Source: Sinotaia quadrata | Taxonomy: Eukaryota > Mollusca > Gastropoda > Architaenioglossa > Viviparidae | DNA: 64,000 nt | Assembly (NCBI GenBank): GCA_028829895.1 | Contig: CM054180.1 | Location: 91,017,135-91,081,134 of the forward strand | Reading direction: 5' to 3' | Part shown: positions 1-11,829 of the stretch, one piece after another | Layout: every line of letters begins with the position of its first letter | Numbering within the stretch: the first letter of the stretch is position 1 | The notes under the pieces: generated by a model | Database searches by the model: none | Told to the model about the DNA's origin: nothing | Seen by the model: the letters and a program-made list of their open reading frames with translations, nothing else | Position numbers and translations under genes: made by a program

Positions 1-1984
1 TGTGATAATATTTTTGAGTTGGAGTAAACAACTCGAGAATATGCTAGAAAATTGCTGATGCAATCCAAACCAATTCCAAATGGATGAGTTTTTCTGACTA
101 ATAGTTTTACACTTGTTCATAATAATTTTATACAATAGGGATGGACCGGAAATTTCTTTGTTGAAGAAGTACTCTATTCTATCACTTTTAATTTGAACAT
201 AACTCAAGTCTGGTCATAAAGGCGATCGTTAAATCATTTAAATTAAAATTTCCAATTAATTTGAATAGTTCCAAGCAATTTTAAATCAAGTTATTCTGCA
301 TTTTTATGTTTTTACTTGTTTATGACTTCCAAGCATTGTACTTTTATAAAGTACTTGCATTTTTTTTTTTTTTTTTTACAATTTTCATTGTCTCTGTGTT
401 ATCATTATCATGGTAAGACTATTTAACTGAATCATCACCATTTATAATAGTTTTTGTTTTGTAAATCTGTAAAGCAGTTAGAAAATCATTGTTGCTTTGT
501 TTCTAAAAAAGACAACACCATCTAAAGACCAAAAACAAATAAAGACATTAAAAAATAATGTGCAGAGCATTAAATTCCATTGATATTTTGAACAGTCATC
601 ACTAATAATTGGGCGGCTGCTGACTTAGGCAACATTTTGAATGATGTACTTTAAATGCATTGGGCACTCAAGGGCAAATCACTAGAACAGTAAATACTTG
701 ATGTCACGATTCAGGCTACATATATAAAATATAAATGAACTTGGATATATTCCATACAATACATTTTTTTAAGCAGTAGCATTTTAATACATATAATCTG
801 GTTGCGGTTTTGTTGCAGATTTTTCCATTGTTTTTCAATAAAAGTGTTACCTTGTTTGTGTTTGTAGGTTTTAGCCAAGTTCCCCATTGTGCAACACTTC
901 TTGTTTGGAAGTTTGCTGACTATGAAACCAGCATCTTGAGGTAAAAATGACAGCACTTGTCTGCTTCCTTTGGCCTGTGCAGAACTGCCTTTTTGATAAG
1001 TTAACTTCTGTACAACTTTGCAAATACCAGTGCAACTGTGGATCATTTGTTTGCCAGATTCGGCATAATGGGAAAATGTAATTGCTAGACAGCACCTGTT
1101 CACTTTATTGTGAGGATATAACTTAAAATGCCCTGTTTATACTCATCACAACAAATAGCAGTTTACTTCTCTTTTGGTACACTTTTGGGATTTTATTTCT
1201 GTACATTTCAAAACGAAAATCCATGTAGATAGATTGTTAGGTGGTTTTTATGTTTGTCTGAAATATATATTTTATCAAAATTAAATGTGTTATTGCATTT
1301 GATAGCTAATTTAATCACAGTTCTTTCAGATAAAAACTGTTACACAGGAATAAATTAATATGTTACTCTAAAGTGGACAGGCATATTTTTGTTATTGTAA
1401 CTTGCAAAAGAAATGAGTTAAATACAGGTATTTCTCAGTAATACCCTATTTTAGAAAGACCATTTTTTATTTTCTGTTGATTATCCACTCTTCTTTCTTG
1501 TACAGATTGTTTATTTGTACGTGTTAGAGTAACATTGATTTAGACATTGGACAGTCATCACTTAATTTATTTTCATACAAGATTATAGAAAAGGCTTCAG
1601 TTTGTTTTTTTCCTTCCATGAATATTCCTTATGAACTGATTTTGTTAATAGTGTAGAAAAACTCTGATTTTTTATCCTATTACTTAAATACTGCATTGAA
1701 CAGTTACTGTAAACAATGCTTTAGATTTTTTATAACTTGAAAATTAGATTGTACTTAGTAAATTATAAGCAGTGCTTTAGTTTTTCATGTATATGGATGA
1801 AGTGTAAGCAATGCTTTAAATTTCTTTATGTATTTTGATATCAGGCTCATTTTCAATTGGTTCTGTGAATGCTAAATTACACTTTAATCATTGTTTCAGT
1901 TAATTTTAAAGTTGTGTACTGTAAAATAAGTTTTTGTCCAAAGCGCAGATCAATTGGTTAATAAAATGATAAATAAACCTTTTA
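1..1984. other. AT-rich DNA without a recognised gene
   Basis: No protein family, RNA gene or tandem array was recognised here. There is an 18-base T run at 360-377. The only longer reading frame is the one listed separately at 711-1103 on the minus strand. Short T-rich and A-rich runs are spread throughout, as in introns or intergenic DNA. Confidence 0.5.
711..1103 (-). CDS. Unidentified open frame, possible exon
   Basis: An open frame of 130 codons with no in-frame ATG at its start (the first codon is GTG); the first ATG lies about 20 codons in. The first three quarters have a varied, protein-like composition without low complexity, with four cysteines in the first half and a lysine-rich second half. 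The stretch CAAG/GTAACA near 866 could be a splice donor on this strand, so any exon would end there and the tail of the frame would be intronic. I recognise no domain. It may equally be a chance frame in AT-rich DNA. Confidence 0.15.
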   Translation of the reverse strand: MNRCCLAITFSHYAESGKQMIHSCTGICKVVQKLTYQKGSSAQAKGSRQVLSFLPQDAGFIVSKLPNKKCCTMGNLAKTYKHKQGNTFIEKQWKNLQQNRNQIICIKMLLLKKMYCMEYIQVHLYFIYVA

Positions 1985-2177
1985 TCAGTATTCTCCATAA
2001 TTTGAATGAAAATGTTTGTTGCCAGCTATATGTAAATCCACTCTTAAACACTGACAAATAACACAAAGAGAATAATCACTTTCGCCATCTTCATTTAAAT
2101 GATGAAGAAAATTGTTGCAAGTGAAAGGGCACATTGTGCTTATGCTGTGGCATGACTTTTTGTCCCACTCTAGTTCT
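1985..2177 (-). CDS. Candidate terminal exon, six-cysteine C-terminus
   Basis: Reading the minus strand, a possible acceptor (…GCCGACAG) at 2178 is followed by about 63 open codons to a TGA at 1985-1987. The peptide begins ELEWDKKSC and has six cysteines spaced C-x6-C-x3-C-x17-C-x2-C-x-C, with two aromatic-rich blocks and an acidic centre (NEDGESDY). A dibasic KK lies just before the first cysteine. Six cysteines in a short C-terminal segment are typical of secreted peptides in general, but I do not recognise the family. No signal peptide is in frame: a stop lies just upstream (2101-2103 complement region near 2201), so an upstream exon would be needed. A chance frame remains possible. Confidence 0.28.
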
Positions 2178-2530
2178 CTGTCGGCAGCATGTGACAAAAA
2201 CTATAAGCGTTCCAAAGAATGCCAAGAAACAGAGAGCTGTTTTCTTTTATGTAGGCATACATTTTGAGACATTCGTAGATGGCGGTTATCACACGGCAGA
2301 AAGATGACCCGCGTGCTTTTGCTATACGCGTAGAATGACAAGCGGCAGGCTTCATTTATTTTTTAGTACGTCTCTTGCTGTAGGACGCGCACGCTTGAGC
2401 GCACACAGTCTCGAGAGAAACCGCTGACCCAGTGGTGAACGTGCAATCGGCTACGCCATCAAATTTTAATATGCGGAGCTGCTGTACCGTGCCGAACAGC
2501 CTCTCTAGTCTGCCCAGGGACCTGCAAATA
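2178..2530. other. GC- and CpG-richer block, function unknown
   Basis: This stretch has more CpG than its surroundings (for example around 2310-2330 and 2380-2450). It contains a short minus-strand frame starting at an ATG at 2355 (61 codons), not recognised. It could be an exon, a 5' untranslated region or a conserved non-coding element next to the frame at 1985-2177. Confidence 0.25.
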
Positions 2531-2680
2531 TATTGAAAAATTTATGTGGGCAGAAGCCTAATCAGACCTTCACGGTGAAAAATCACAGATTTGTAGGCAA
2601 ACAATCGTTCAGCTTTTAAATCTTTGATCTATATCTTGTTCCCTGCACTGTTATCCGCTGTCTTTACCTACTTTTTGTCA

Positions 2681-3303
2681 TTATGTTTCTGTTTTGTTGT
2701 AACTTGTAATGAGCAAAACTGTCAGTCACTGTACATTTAGTTATATTTCTGTTTTGTTTAGCTTGTAATGAGCAAAACTGTCAGTCACTTTACATTTAGT
2801 TCATTATATTTCTGTTTTGTTGTAACTTGTAATGAGCAAAACTGTCAGTCACTGTACATTTAGTTCATTATATTTCTGTTTTGTTGTAACTTGTAATGAG
2901 CAAAACTGTCAGTCACTTTACATTTAGTTCATTATATTTCTGTTTTGTTGTAACTTGTAATGAGCAAAACTGTCAGTCACTGTACATTTAGTTCATTATA
3001 TTTCTGTTTTGTTGTAACTTGTAATAAACAAAACTGTCAGTCACTGTACATTTAGTTATGATATTTCTGTTTTGTTGTAACTTGTAATGAGCAAAACTGT
3101 CAGGTGTAATGAGCAAAACTGTCAGTCACTGTACATTTAATCAACATTTCTTTTTTGTTGTAGTTTGTTGTAATGAGTAAAACTATATCAATATGCATAT
3201 TTGTCTTTATTTTTCTGTTTTGTTGGGGCTTGTAATGAGCTAAACTATATTAATGTATATTTTAGTTCTATATTTGTTTTTTTGTAGCTTGTTGTAAAAC
3301 TAT
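2681..3303. repeat. Tandem array, about 64-bp unit
   Basis: About nine copies of a unit containing TTTCTGTTTTGTTGTAACTT and GAGCAAAACTGTCAGTCAC. Central copies are nearly identical, at 64-bp spacing from 2805 to 3000. Copies decay toward the right, with a partial unit duplication at about 3100-3120. No coding potential is seen. Confidence 0.9.
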
Positions 3304-3930
3304 AAGAGTCAATTTATAGTTTTGTATAAACTAACCAAACCTTCATTTTACTTTACATGATATAACATCCTTCCATACCATACACTGCTGTAATTGAACT
3401 GTTAGTGTTATCAGAAATATAGTCTTTTTCATTAATAAACGTTTACACCCACCTATTCTAAAAAAAAAAAAAATGTTTATTCGAGGTTCAGTGTTAATTA
3501 GCAAATTATACTAAATACCTGAAGTTATCTTGCCTTTGCCATTAATATATATAATATATCAATATATATTAGTACAATAGCGAGGTGTGTTTTCAGATTT
3601 AATGTTTAATTACTGAGTTTAATATTTGTAGAGACATGTAGTCCATTGAATATATTGGTAGACACTTAAATCAGCATAATTTCGATACCGGCTTACAATT
3701 TCCATTTCGTTATCAACCAGTAAGTGTAACCATTTAGTTACCAGCCTGTAAGTATAACCATGATAAACTTAGGACAAGAAATCCAGAAACCAAAATAGCT
3801 TAGGTTCCAAGCTTTCTGGACAAGAGGTCCAGTATTGAGGGCTAACAGTGAAGTGAACAATCTAATAGATTCCAGCGATTTTTTTAATTAACAATTCTCA
3901 ATTATGTCTATGTATTATGCAAAGTAAAAA
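3304..3930. other. AT-rich spacer, nothing recognised
   Basis: Contains an A tract near 3460-3473 and an AT-dinucleotide stretch near 3545-3570. No gene or array is seen. Confidence 0.5.
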
Positions 3931-4388
3931 TATCTCGGCCTATGGAATATAAATGAAAATGTGTTATAAATTTTGTGCATTACTATGCAAAATAACTAGC
4001 GATAGAAAAGATAGAATCTGCAACTTAAACTACAGTTAAATTGTTATGTGATACTGGTTAATTTTGAAGCAATATGGTCTAATAAGTACATTTCAGTGAA
4101 GTGTACACAGACCCCGAAACTATATGGTCCAATATGTACATTTCGATGAAGTGTACACATATCTCGGCCTATGGAATATAAATGAAAATGTGTTATAAAT
4201 TTTGTGCATTACTATGCAAAATAACTAGCGATAGAAAAGATAGAATCTGCAACTTAAACTACAGTTAAATTGTTATGTGATACTGGTTAATTTTGAAGCA
4301 ATATGGTCTAATAAGTACATTTCAGTGAAGTGTACACAGACCCCGAAACTATATGGTCCAATATGTACATTTCGATGAAGTGTACACA
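3931..4388. repeat. Exact 229-bp tandem duplication
   Basis: Positions 3931-4159 and 4160-4388 are identical over the full 229 bases by eye. Inside each copy a motif of roughly 40 bases around GTACATTTC and GTGTACACA occurs twice in diverged form. Such perfect identity next to arrays that have diverged suggests a very recent duplication or an assembly artefact. Confidence 0.9.
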
Positions 4389-4729
4389 AATCTTTGACAC
4401 TATAATGATGTCACTGCCAGAGCAGGCCTAAATGCCTCACATTTTATGGCATGAGGGGTTAAATGTTGATCACGCAAATTAAATTAGCAATAAAATTCCT
4501 AACGCTTCACCACGCTTCAGTATTTGTGTCAGGTGTTATACAGTATTTAATCATTAATCACAGACTAACAATTAATTAACGAACCCCCCAATCCCGAACA
4601 AGACAACAAAAGGACGATATTAACGATTAATAAATGAAAACAAATATTACAAACGATTGGAAATATATTTAATTTGATAGAAGGAACAAATAGGCTATAG
4701 AAAAAATTAAAATCACTATGAAGCGAGTG

Positions 4730-5090
4730 TTTCAATTTAGTAACCACTCTAATTAGGCAAAAGGTTGGACTCTATTGGCTCTTTGGTCTTGCCGAGCGTG
4801 TTTCAATTTAGTAGCCACTCTAATTAGGCAAAAGGTTGGACTCTATTGGCTCTTTGGTCTTGCCCAGCGTGTTTCAATTTAGTAACCACTCTAATTAGGC
4901 AAAAGGTTGTACTCTATAGGCCCTTTGGTCTTGCCCAACATGTTTCAATTTAGTAATCACTCTAATTAGGCAAAAAGTTGGACTCTATTGGCTCTTTGGT
5001 CTTGCCCAGCTTGTTTCAATTTAGTAACCACTCTAATTAGGCAAAAGGTTGTACTCTATAGGCTCTTTGGTCTTGCCCAACGTGTTGCTT
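4730..5090. repeat. Tandem array, 71-bp unit
   Basis: Five copies at an exact 71-bp spacing, with unit starts at 4730, 4801, 4872, 4943 and 5014. Each carries TTTCAATTTAGTAACCACTC and CTCTTTGGTCTTGCCC. Copies differ at a few bases only. Confidence 0.92.
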
Positions 5091-5859
5091 ATATGTTATG
5101 AGCGTCTAAGACTCCAAGCTGACAGCGTGACGAGTGTTTATGTTGGCTCCTGGCATCACCATTGTGTGATGAAGCGACAGCCGGGGTTTGTTCATTTGTC
5201 ATGTAGAGATGATGCATAAAATGATGTACAATGAGCCAAGTCTATTCAACTTCTCTTAATGAAATTGGGTGTTACTCATTACTCGAAAATAATGGAAGGT
5301 GCACAACAGTTGCATAATAGAATAGAGTAAAAACAAATGTTGAATTAGATGCATGCATATATACTATTATTATTACTACAAGATTTACTGTAAGTTAAAT
5401 CTGTCTGATCTTCTACCAGTTTTGGTGAGGGAAAGCGTTCGGCGTATCTTACCGTGAAACAGCTCAGAAGTATCTGGCACTTTTTTTTTTTTGCGCACTA
5501 ATACCTGCCCACTCAGACCAGACACGGTAGTCAGCCAATCATATGTTGAGTAAGCTAATTATTCGGCTAATTATTACAAGTTGACCTACTACAATGGCTT
5601 GACCAAGTCATAGAAGTGGTGGTGCTGTAACTCAGGTCTGAGTACGGAATGGAAATAGTGGTGTTTTTATTAAAGGGGGTCAAAAGGTGCAAGCATTTCT
5701 ATCTGAGTTTATCAGTAACTTGCTCTCTTAGATCCAAAGGCAAATTAATTACGGTGAGGCTACCCCTCGCACCGTCACACATTTATACCAAGAATAAAGA
5801 CTGACACAAAAAACTTATCTAGAGATAAAGAGGCCTGAACAATATAATATAAAACTGGT
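5091..5859. other. Unexplained spacer
   Basis: Mixed composition, with a T tract near 5481-5492. Several short GC-richer stretches (5100-5200, 5490-5530, 5755-5775) were checked on both strands and no protein motif was found. Confidence 0.4.
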
Positions 5860-6095
5860 TCAGTTAAAGCATCACACACTACCTAAGCTTACACTGTATC
5901 AAAGTTTCAGGTAAAACATTGCTCACTACCAAAGCTTACACAGTATCAAAAGTTACACACTACCTAAAACTTACATACTATCAAAGATTACACACTACCT
6001 AAACTTAAAAAGTATCAAAGATTACACACTACCTAAACTTAACACAGTATCAAAGATTACACACTTCCTAAACTTACACAGTATCAAAGATTTCA
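5860..6095. repeat. Tandem array, about 35-bp unit
   Basis: Six to seven imperfect copies of a unit with TTACACACTACCTAAACTTA and AGTATCAAAG. Unit length varies by a few bases between copies. Confidence 0.85.
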
Positions 6096-6439
6096 CGTAT
6101 AATTAATGTTCATGAAGCAATAGAACATTGTTCTTTAAGTAATTTTTCATACACTTTCCTGTATAAAATATTACTCACATATTGAATGAAACAATCTTAA
6201 GTATAATTGAATTATATAACTGTAATGGAGATACAGATAATGAAATAAATGCAATTACATGTCTACTAGACAAAGACAAAATAATTTCGGATATTATCAA
6301 GAAAATAATATTCACAGACTAATAAAGTAATATTATCTGGAAATATTGCAACAACTGTCCTACAAATAAAACTTATTTTAGAGATAGAAATGGTTTGCAC
6401 TGAGTTTTTTAGGTCAATCAAAACTTAGATGGGAATGAA

Positions 6440-6660
6440 ATAATTGCACATTTTGACTGACAGCCCACTTTAAAGAAATCTTCTTGCACAATAATTACAC
6501 ATTTTTACTGACAGCACACTCCTAGCACAATAATTACACATAATAATTGACAGCACACTTCAGAGGAGTCTCTTACCACAATAATTATACATAATTACTG
6601 ACAGCACACTTCAGAGAAGTCTCCTAGCAAAATAATTAGACATTTTGATTGAGAGAAGAC
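6440..6660. repeat. Degenerate tandem array, about 48-bp unit
   Basis: Four to five copies of a unit with CACAATAATTACACAT, CTGACAGCACACTTC and AGAAGTCTCC. Copies are diverged. Confidence 0.8.
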
Positions 6661-6989
6661 TTCAAAGAGGTCACTGCTGATAGTTCATGTACTCAGTCCA
6701 TTTTTTCTTTCCACCAATTTTAACATTTGTTTAAAGAACAATGTTTGCATCTTAAAGACACAGTCTGTTGGTTGCACTATATTGCACTTGATATTTTATA
6801 AGTGTGTGTGTATACTGACCTCTCTTGGAGACCAAATTTAGGAAATCTAATCCTTATATGTGAGGTCTCTAAGATCATGATGTTATCAGTTTTGTTTGAA
6901 TGATGACTCAATCAATCTACTTGTGAAATGCAACTTGCAAGTCGCTCTTTTCTGTCTACTTTTATTTATTCGTTACATCTTTTCTCCAC

Positions 6990-7360
6990 TTAGATTACAT
7001 TGCATTATATGCCTCCATAGCACCGAGTATTAGAGGGTTTTTTAATTTAAATTTATTCTTTATAATACATTGTATGATGAATCTGCTTAACAATGCGTTA
7101 TATTTGCAAATTACAGAGAACTTAACCATAATACTTTGCAATTAAGTCTGTTTAGCACTGAGCATTAGATTTGGGTTTTTTAAAAGAAAAAGAAAATAAT
7201 ACATTGCACGATAAGTCTGCTTAGTGCTGAATTTAAAATTGCAGAGAACTTTGACCATAATACATTGCATGATACGTATGCTTAGAACTGAGTGTTAGTT
7301 TTGCAAATTACCAGAAGAATTTAGCCATAATCCATAATTACAGAGAAGAATTTTGACTAT
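6990..7360. repeat. Degenerate tandem array, roughly 75-100-bp unit
   Basis: Three to four diverged copies containing ATAATACATTGCATGAT, TCTGCTTAGCACTGAG and TTACAGAGAAC. Divergence is high, so this is an old array. Confidence 0.6.
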
Positions 7361-7560
7361 AATCTGTTCTCACCGTCGCTATGCATGCGGTATGTCCTGG
7401 ATAATTAGAAGTGATGCCATATTCCGATCTAGTTTCAGATCTTGACGTTGGCCACTGACGCGTGTCCCCCGAGAGAGAAATGATCTTACCGGCAAGGTTA
7501 CGTTATTATTCCCAAACAATGGCCGGTGTTTGAAGGGAAGCTCCTTTCATGTAAACTAAG
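7361..7560. other. GC-richer block of unknown function
   Basis: Several CpG sites lie between 7370 and 7520 in otherwise AT-rich DNA. On the minus strand, CCG/GTAAGA (about 7485-7495) resembles a splice donor, but no convincing frame precedes it. It could be an exon or a conserved non-coding element. Confidence 0.2.
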
Positions 7561-8944
7561 AATTCAGTCTATTTCACTTCTTGCGTTTGAAAACATCTCT
7601 CTCAATCTCTCTCTTAATGAGATCACTAGGATCCATTATTAAATTGATTCTTTAAAGCTTAAAGATTTTATATTTTAAAAATGTTTGTTCTTGCAAAACT
7701 GATAATGGGTTTACGGTGAATAATTATATTCAGATTTTTTTTTTATATAATGAAAAGAAGATTCTTACTCTTCTAATATTCTATTATTTTGAACCATAAA
7801 TTTACACGTTTTGATCCTTAAAAAAAAAATTCAATATAATACATACACATACATTATGCTTTGAAAGTAAGATAACACGGAATGAAAACACACACGCGCA
7901 CTCTCAAGTGAACTAACACTGAAGGAAAAAGGAGAGATTTATTAAAACATGCGAGTGATGGCGATCATAATTGAGAGATGAAATAGAAAAAAAAAAAAAC
8001 CAACCCCCCAGTGAGAAACATGACATTACATATGGTCTAGTAGAGGAGACCCGTTAGATTTGTTGCACGCGTTTAAATTATTTTTATTACAGATTTATTG
8101 GCTCATGTTTGTTAGCTAGAGGTGCAAAACGAATTTGTCAAGCCAGCTTTCAAGTCCGCTATGTGGGATGCATAGTGACGGCTTAACGAACATTGTCCAT
8201 GAAAAAATTCCTGTGTTTCTTCAGTGTTGTGACATAAAAACATGTATTAAACAGTTTGCTAAAGTAAAGGCATTCAAGTTTTTATTTGTACGATGGTTTT
8301 ACACTGACAATTCGCTCTTGATACTTAAAAACAAAGTACTTACATTTAAACTTTACACGATCACCATATAAGTCATATTTATCAATATGTTATTAATTTC
8401 TTTTCCCCTTAGATAAATACTATTTCTGGACATTTACTAAGCCTATGCGCTTGGTGCAGTGTGTGAAAATCTCCGTCCAACCAATTACAAAAACTGGACA
8501 ATAGCTTTAGCACTGCCACATTTGACTGTTTGTACTTTCAATTTCCACATACACTAAAATCAGCTAAGTTAGATTTATTTCAAAGATAGTTATTTAATTT
8601 TCTACAGTCTTACTTTATATTATTTCAGTCTAGATTTAAACAATTTATAGACATTTTTTAGTTGATCCCCTAATTTTGTCAAATGTATTACGATTTTCAT
8701 TCCAAGCTTATAGATATAAAATTGTTGACTTTTATCTCTGATTTAGCCATATAATCTAAATGATTGTTTATCAACGTCCACGTTCTACAGGCTCTTTCCA
8801 ACTTTATGTGTCTTGCAATCAGTCTAATAAATAAATTAAAGAGCCACAATAAGCCAGTTCGGAGAAAACTTTCTGTAGGCTGTTAATTATACCAGAAAAA
8901 ATAGCAGAAAGAAAACCGCAAAACAAAGGGGGGAAAAAGCTTCC
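7561..8944. other. AT-rich DNA, nothing recognised
   Basis: Contains short A and T tracts. A 78-codon plus-strand frame at 8135-8371 lacks recognisable features and I do not support it as a gene. Confidence 0.5.
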
Positions 8945-9260
8945 GTATGTATATGCCTGTGAAAAAGTTGATTCTTTAGTAAAATGTTACAAGCACTGCC
9001 CTTATATATGCCTGTGAAAAAGTTGATTCTTTAGTAAAATGTTACAAGCGTTCCCTTTATATATGTCTGTGAAAAAGTTGATTCTTTAGTGAAATGTTAC
9101 AAACGCTGCCCATAAATGTCTGTGGAAAAGTTGTTTAGTGAAACTTTACAAACGTTGCCTTTATGTGTATATCTGTGAAAATGTGAGTTCTTTAGTGAAG
9201 TGAAACGCTGCCCTTATGGATGTCGTGAAAAAGTGAGTTCTTTAGTGAAGCGTTACAAAC
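8945..9260. repeat. Tandem array, about 55-bp unit
   Basis: Five to six copies of a unit with ATATGCCTGTGAAAAAGTTG, ATTCTTTAGTAAAATG and TTACAAGC. The first three are near-identical at 55-bp spacing (8951, 9006, 9061); later copies are shortened and diverged. Confidence 0.9.
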
Positions 9261-9339
9261 ACTGCTAACGAAAAGCTGCTGAGGTGCCTCAGTACCTGCA
9301 TATTTGTCTTTGGTGTATTTAAATGTTAGTTTAATTCCT

Positions 9340-9390
9340 GTAATATATATATATAGTGCGTGTGTGTGTTTGTGTGTGTGTGTGTGCGTA
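9340..9390. repeat. AT and TG dinucleotide microsatellite
   Basis: A short TA run (about 9343-9355) runs into an imperfect TG run to about 9388. The hydrophobic and cysteine-rich reading across it is a by-product of the repeat. Confidence 0.85.
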
Positions 9391-10004
9391 GCGAATTATT
9401 TAAATAAATTTGTAAATGTTACGCTTAATTGTTTACCAGTTTTTTTAAAATTAAAATTACATATTTGCCTGGTTATGTTAAAACAAAATTTGCATAGTAA
9501 ACTCTATCTGTTATCTATAGTGTATATTGTAAGTATATTTATCATTTTAAAAAAACAACTATTCATTATATTTTTATTTTCCTGTGTTAATAGATATCCT
9601 GCATTCATGTGAAACATATATCACTGATATATATATTTCTTGTAAAGTAATAAAGAAACCTTTTATTTGTATATAATACTTATTAGATTAGAATAAAAAG
9701 AAATGGCCCATTACATTATTTCATTTAAATACTGCAGAATACATTACTGTAACACCTCATTAGTGAAAGTTTGAAATGAGGATGATTAACGAAGAATTTT
9801 GGTCTTTTAAACATTCCATTATTTAATTACCGAGATATTTTGAGATGTTCTTTCATATATGTGCAAATTTATTATGCTGCTGGTCATTAAATATTTTAAT
9901 TTATTTAATTTATGTAGTTAATAATAAAATATATGTTCAGTTTAAATACAAATAATGCTGACTTAAACTTCAACTTTACAATTATTAATAAAGTCATTCA
10001 TTGC
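9391..10004. other. Strongly AT-rich spacer
   Basis: No gene or array recognised. T-rich and A-rich runs alternate. Confidence 0.5.
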
Positions 10005-10495
10005 AGTCTGTACCATAATATTGAGGTGAGATTGATAGAAAACAAAGTCACAAGTCAGTCATTCTTAATACTGAGGTGAGATCGATAGAAAACAAAGTCA
10101 CAAGTCAGTCATTCTTAATACTGAGGTGAGATCGATAGAAAACAAAGTCACAAGTCAGTCATTCTTAATACTGAGGTGAGATTGATAGAAAACAAAGTCA
10201 CAAGTCAGTCATTCTTAATACTGAGGTGAGATTGATAGAAAACAAAGTCACAAGTCAGTCATTCTTAATACTGAGGTGAGATTGATAGAAAACAAAGTCA
10301 CAAATCAGTCATTCATAATACTGAGGTGAGATTGATAGAAAACAAAGTCACAAGTCATTCATTCATAATACTGAGATGAGATTGAAAGAAAACAAAATTA
10401 CAAGTCAGTCAGTGATTGCAGTTTGTACCAAAATACTGATATGAGATTGTGAGAAAGTAAAGTTGCAAGTCATTCACTGCAATCTATACCATAAT
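10005..10495. repeat. Tandem array, 50-bp unit
   Basis: About nine copies at 50-bp spacing, with TACTGAGGTGAGATTGATAG and AACAAAGTCACAAGTCAGTC in each. Central copies are nearly identical and the outer ones are diverged, as expected from unequal exchange. Confidence 0.93.
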
Positions 10496-10552
10496 ATTGA
10501 TGAGATATTGAGTAATCGCAAATAAGGCATGTTCTTTAAAAACAACAGCAGC

Positions 10553-10680
10553 AACATTATTATTATTATTGTTATTATTATTACCATTGCTATTATTATT
10601 ATTGGTACTATTATTTTTACTGATGACGACGATGGTGATAGTAATAATGATAGTCATCATTATCGTCGTCGATGGCATCA
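10553..10680. repeat. Trinucleotide-rich tract (TTA/ATT, then GAT-like)
   Basis: An imperfect TTA/TAT run from about 10557 to 10620 continues into GAC/GAT/GTC-rich triplets to about 10675. Both strands stay open across it, giving polyasparagine or polyleucine readings that are by-products. Confidence 0.85.
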
Positions 10681-10894
10681 TATTTAGATTGTGTTCCATG
10701 AAAATTCGGACACATCTACTGCCTGGCGGTGCAGTGCGACGCTCCCCGGACATTAAGAACACGACTGTTCGTTTACTGGATCCCCAACCGTCACACTGGG
10801 GACAACTCATTCGCAGACATCTCGTTTGAACGTTGTTTTCCCCATCAATCTTTGATTTCGCCGATTACATTAAAGCGCAGTTTTAAAGCACAAG

Positions 10895-11203
10895 ATGGAG
10901 GAATACAAGAAGACTGTTCCCAAGAGTCGTGGCCGAGGTGTAGAGTATGCACAACGCTGGAGTGGGCAAGACCCCCGCGGTCCATTACGTAATGGAGTTG
11001 TCAGTCCTGATGGTCCGCTGGGCGGCACTGCTGGTTACAACTTGTCCTGCAATGGCTGCTATTTTCTAATTTTCTCCCATAACCTCATTAGACAAGAAAA
11101 TACAAGCCGGTCGCAAAGACAGTATTTTAAAGTCAAATCCAGTTTGACACCATCTACATATATTTATATACACGTATACTATATGGACAGCATGTTCGGT
11201 TGA
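10895..11203 (+). CDS. Candidate first coding exon, family unknown
   Basis: An ATG at 10895 in good context (CACAAGATGG) opens a frame of 102 codons, and an in-frame stop lies shortly upstream. The first 50 residues are polar and basic (MEEYKKTVPKSRGRG, then RWSGQDPRGPLRNG) and sit in a CpG-richer island (about 10680-11060), unlike the AT-rich surroundings. After about residue 50 the DNA becomes AT-rich and the frame looks like intron read-through. Possible donors are GAG/GTGTAG (about 10938), TAC/GTAATG (about 10989) and CTG/GTTACA (about 11032); none is strong. I do not recognise the protein. A 5' exon with upstream CpG-rich leader is the favoured reading, but it is unproven. Confidence 0.3.
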   Translation: MEEYKKTVPKSRGRGVEYAQRWSGQDPRGPLRNGVVSPDGPLGGTAGYNLSCNGCYFLIFSHNLIRQENTSRSQRQYFKVKSSLTPSTYIYIHVYYMDSMFG

Positions 11204-11314
11204 TGTTGGAGCCAAAGATTAATTGTTCAGATGTTGTAAGAAAAATTTTGCTAAGAGTGTTTATTATATTTTTATTGGATTATACAATCGGTCTAACACT
11301 CATATTGTATTAGC

Positions 11315-11395
11315 GCGCACGAACACACACCTATCTATCTATCTATCTAATACACATTTACTCTCTCTCCCTCTCTCTCTCTCTATATATATATA
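11315..11395. repeat. Compound microsatellite (CTAT)n, (CT)n, (AT)n
   Basis: A CTAT run near 11332-11350, a CT run near 11362-11383 and an AT run near 11383-11394 follow each other. Confidence 0.88.
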
Positions 11396-11829
11396 AACAC
11401 AGAAACATTACATAAATATCATATTAAGTTACATTCTTTTGTACAGATTAGTTAGATTCAATGAAAATGAAAGGAATTAAAAGTAATTTAAATATAAAAA
11501 CAAACATTCAGCAATTACTGTATTTGCTTTACTATTCTTTATTCTCCATTTCTGTTAAGTTATCGTCATTACACAAAATAATAAATTTATAGTAATTTTA
11601 ATATTTTGTGAGTGAATGATGCTTTTTATATTTTTATATATTTTTACCTGTAAATTCAAAGTTATTGGATTAAATTTAAATCTTGATTAAACTGGATTTT
11701 TCTTGTCCTGGTAAACTTTTCGTGTTGGTGCTAATTTTAATATAGGATATTATAATTGATGATTGGATGATATGATTGAATATTTAAATTCAATCGTATT
11801 TTTCTACTAGCGTGGATATTAAAATGAAT
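11396..11829. other. AT-rich spacer, nothing recognised
   Basis: No gene, array or structured element is apparent. Confidence 0.5.

Noticed and set aside
10484..10829. Polyasparagine and polyleucine frames
   Set aside because: Translation of the TTA-type microsatellite; only the downstream ATG at 10895 was kept as a candidate.
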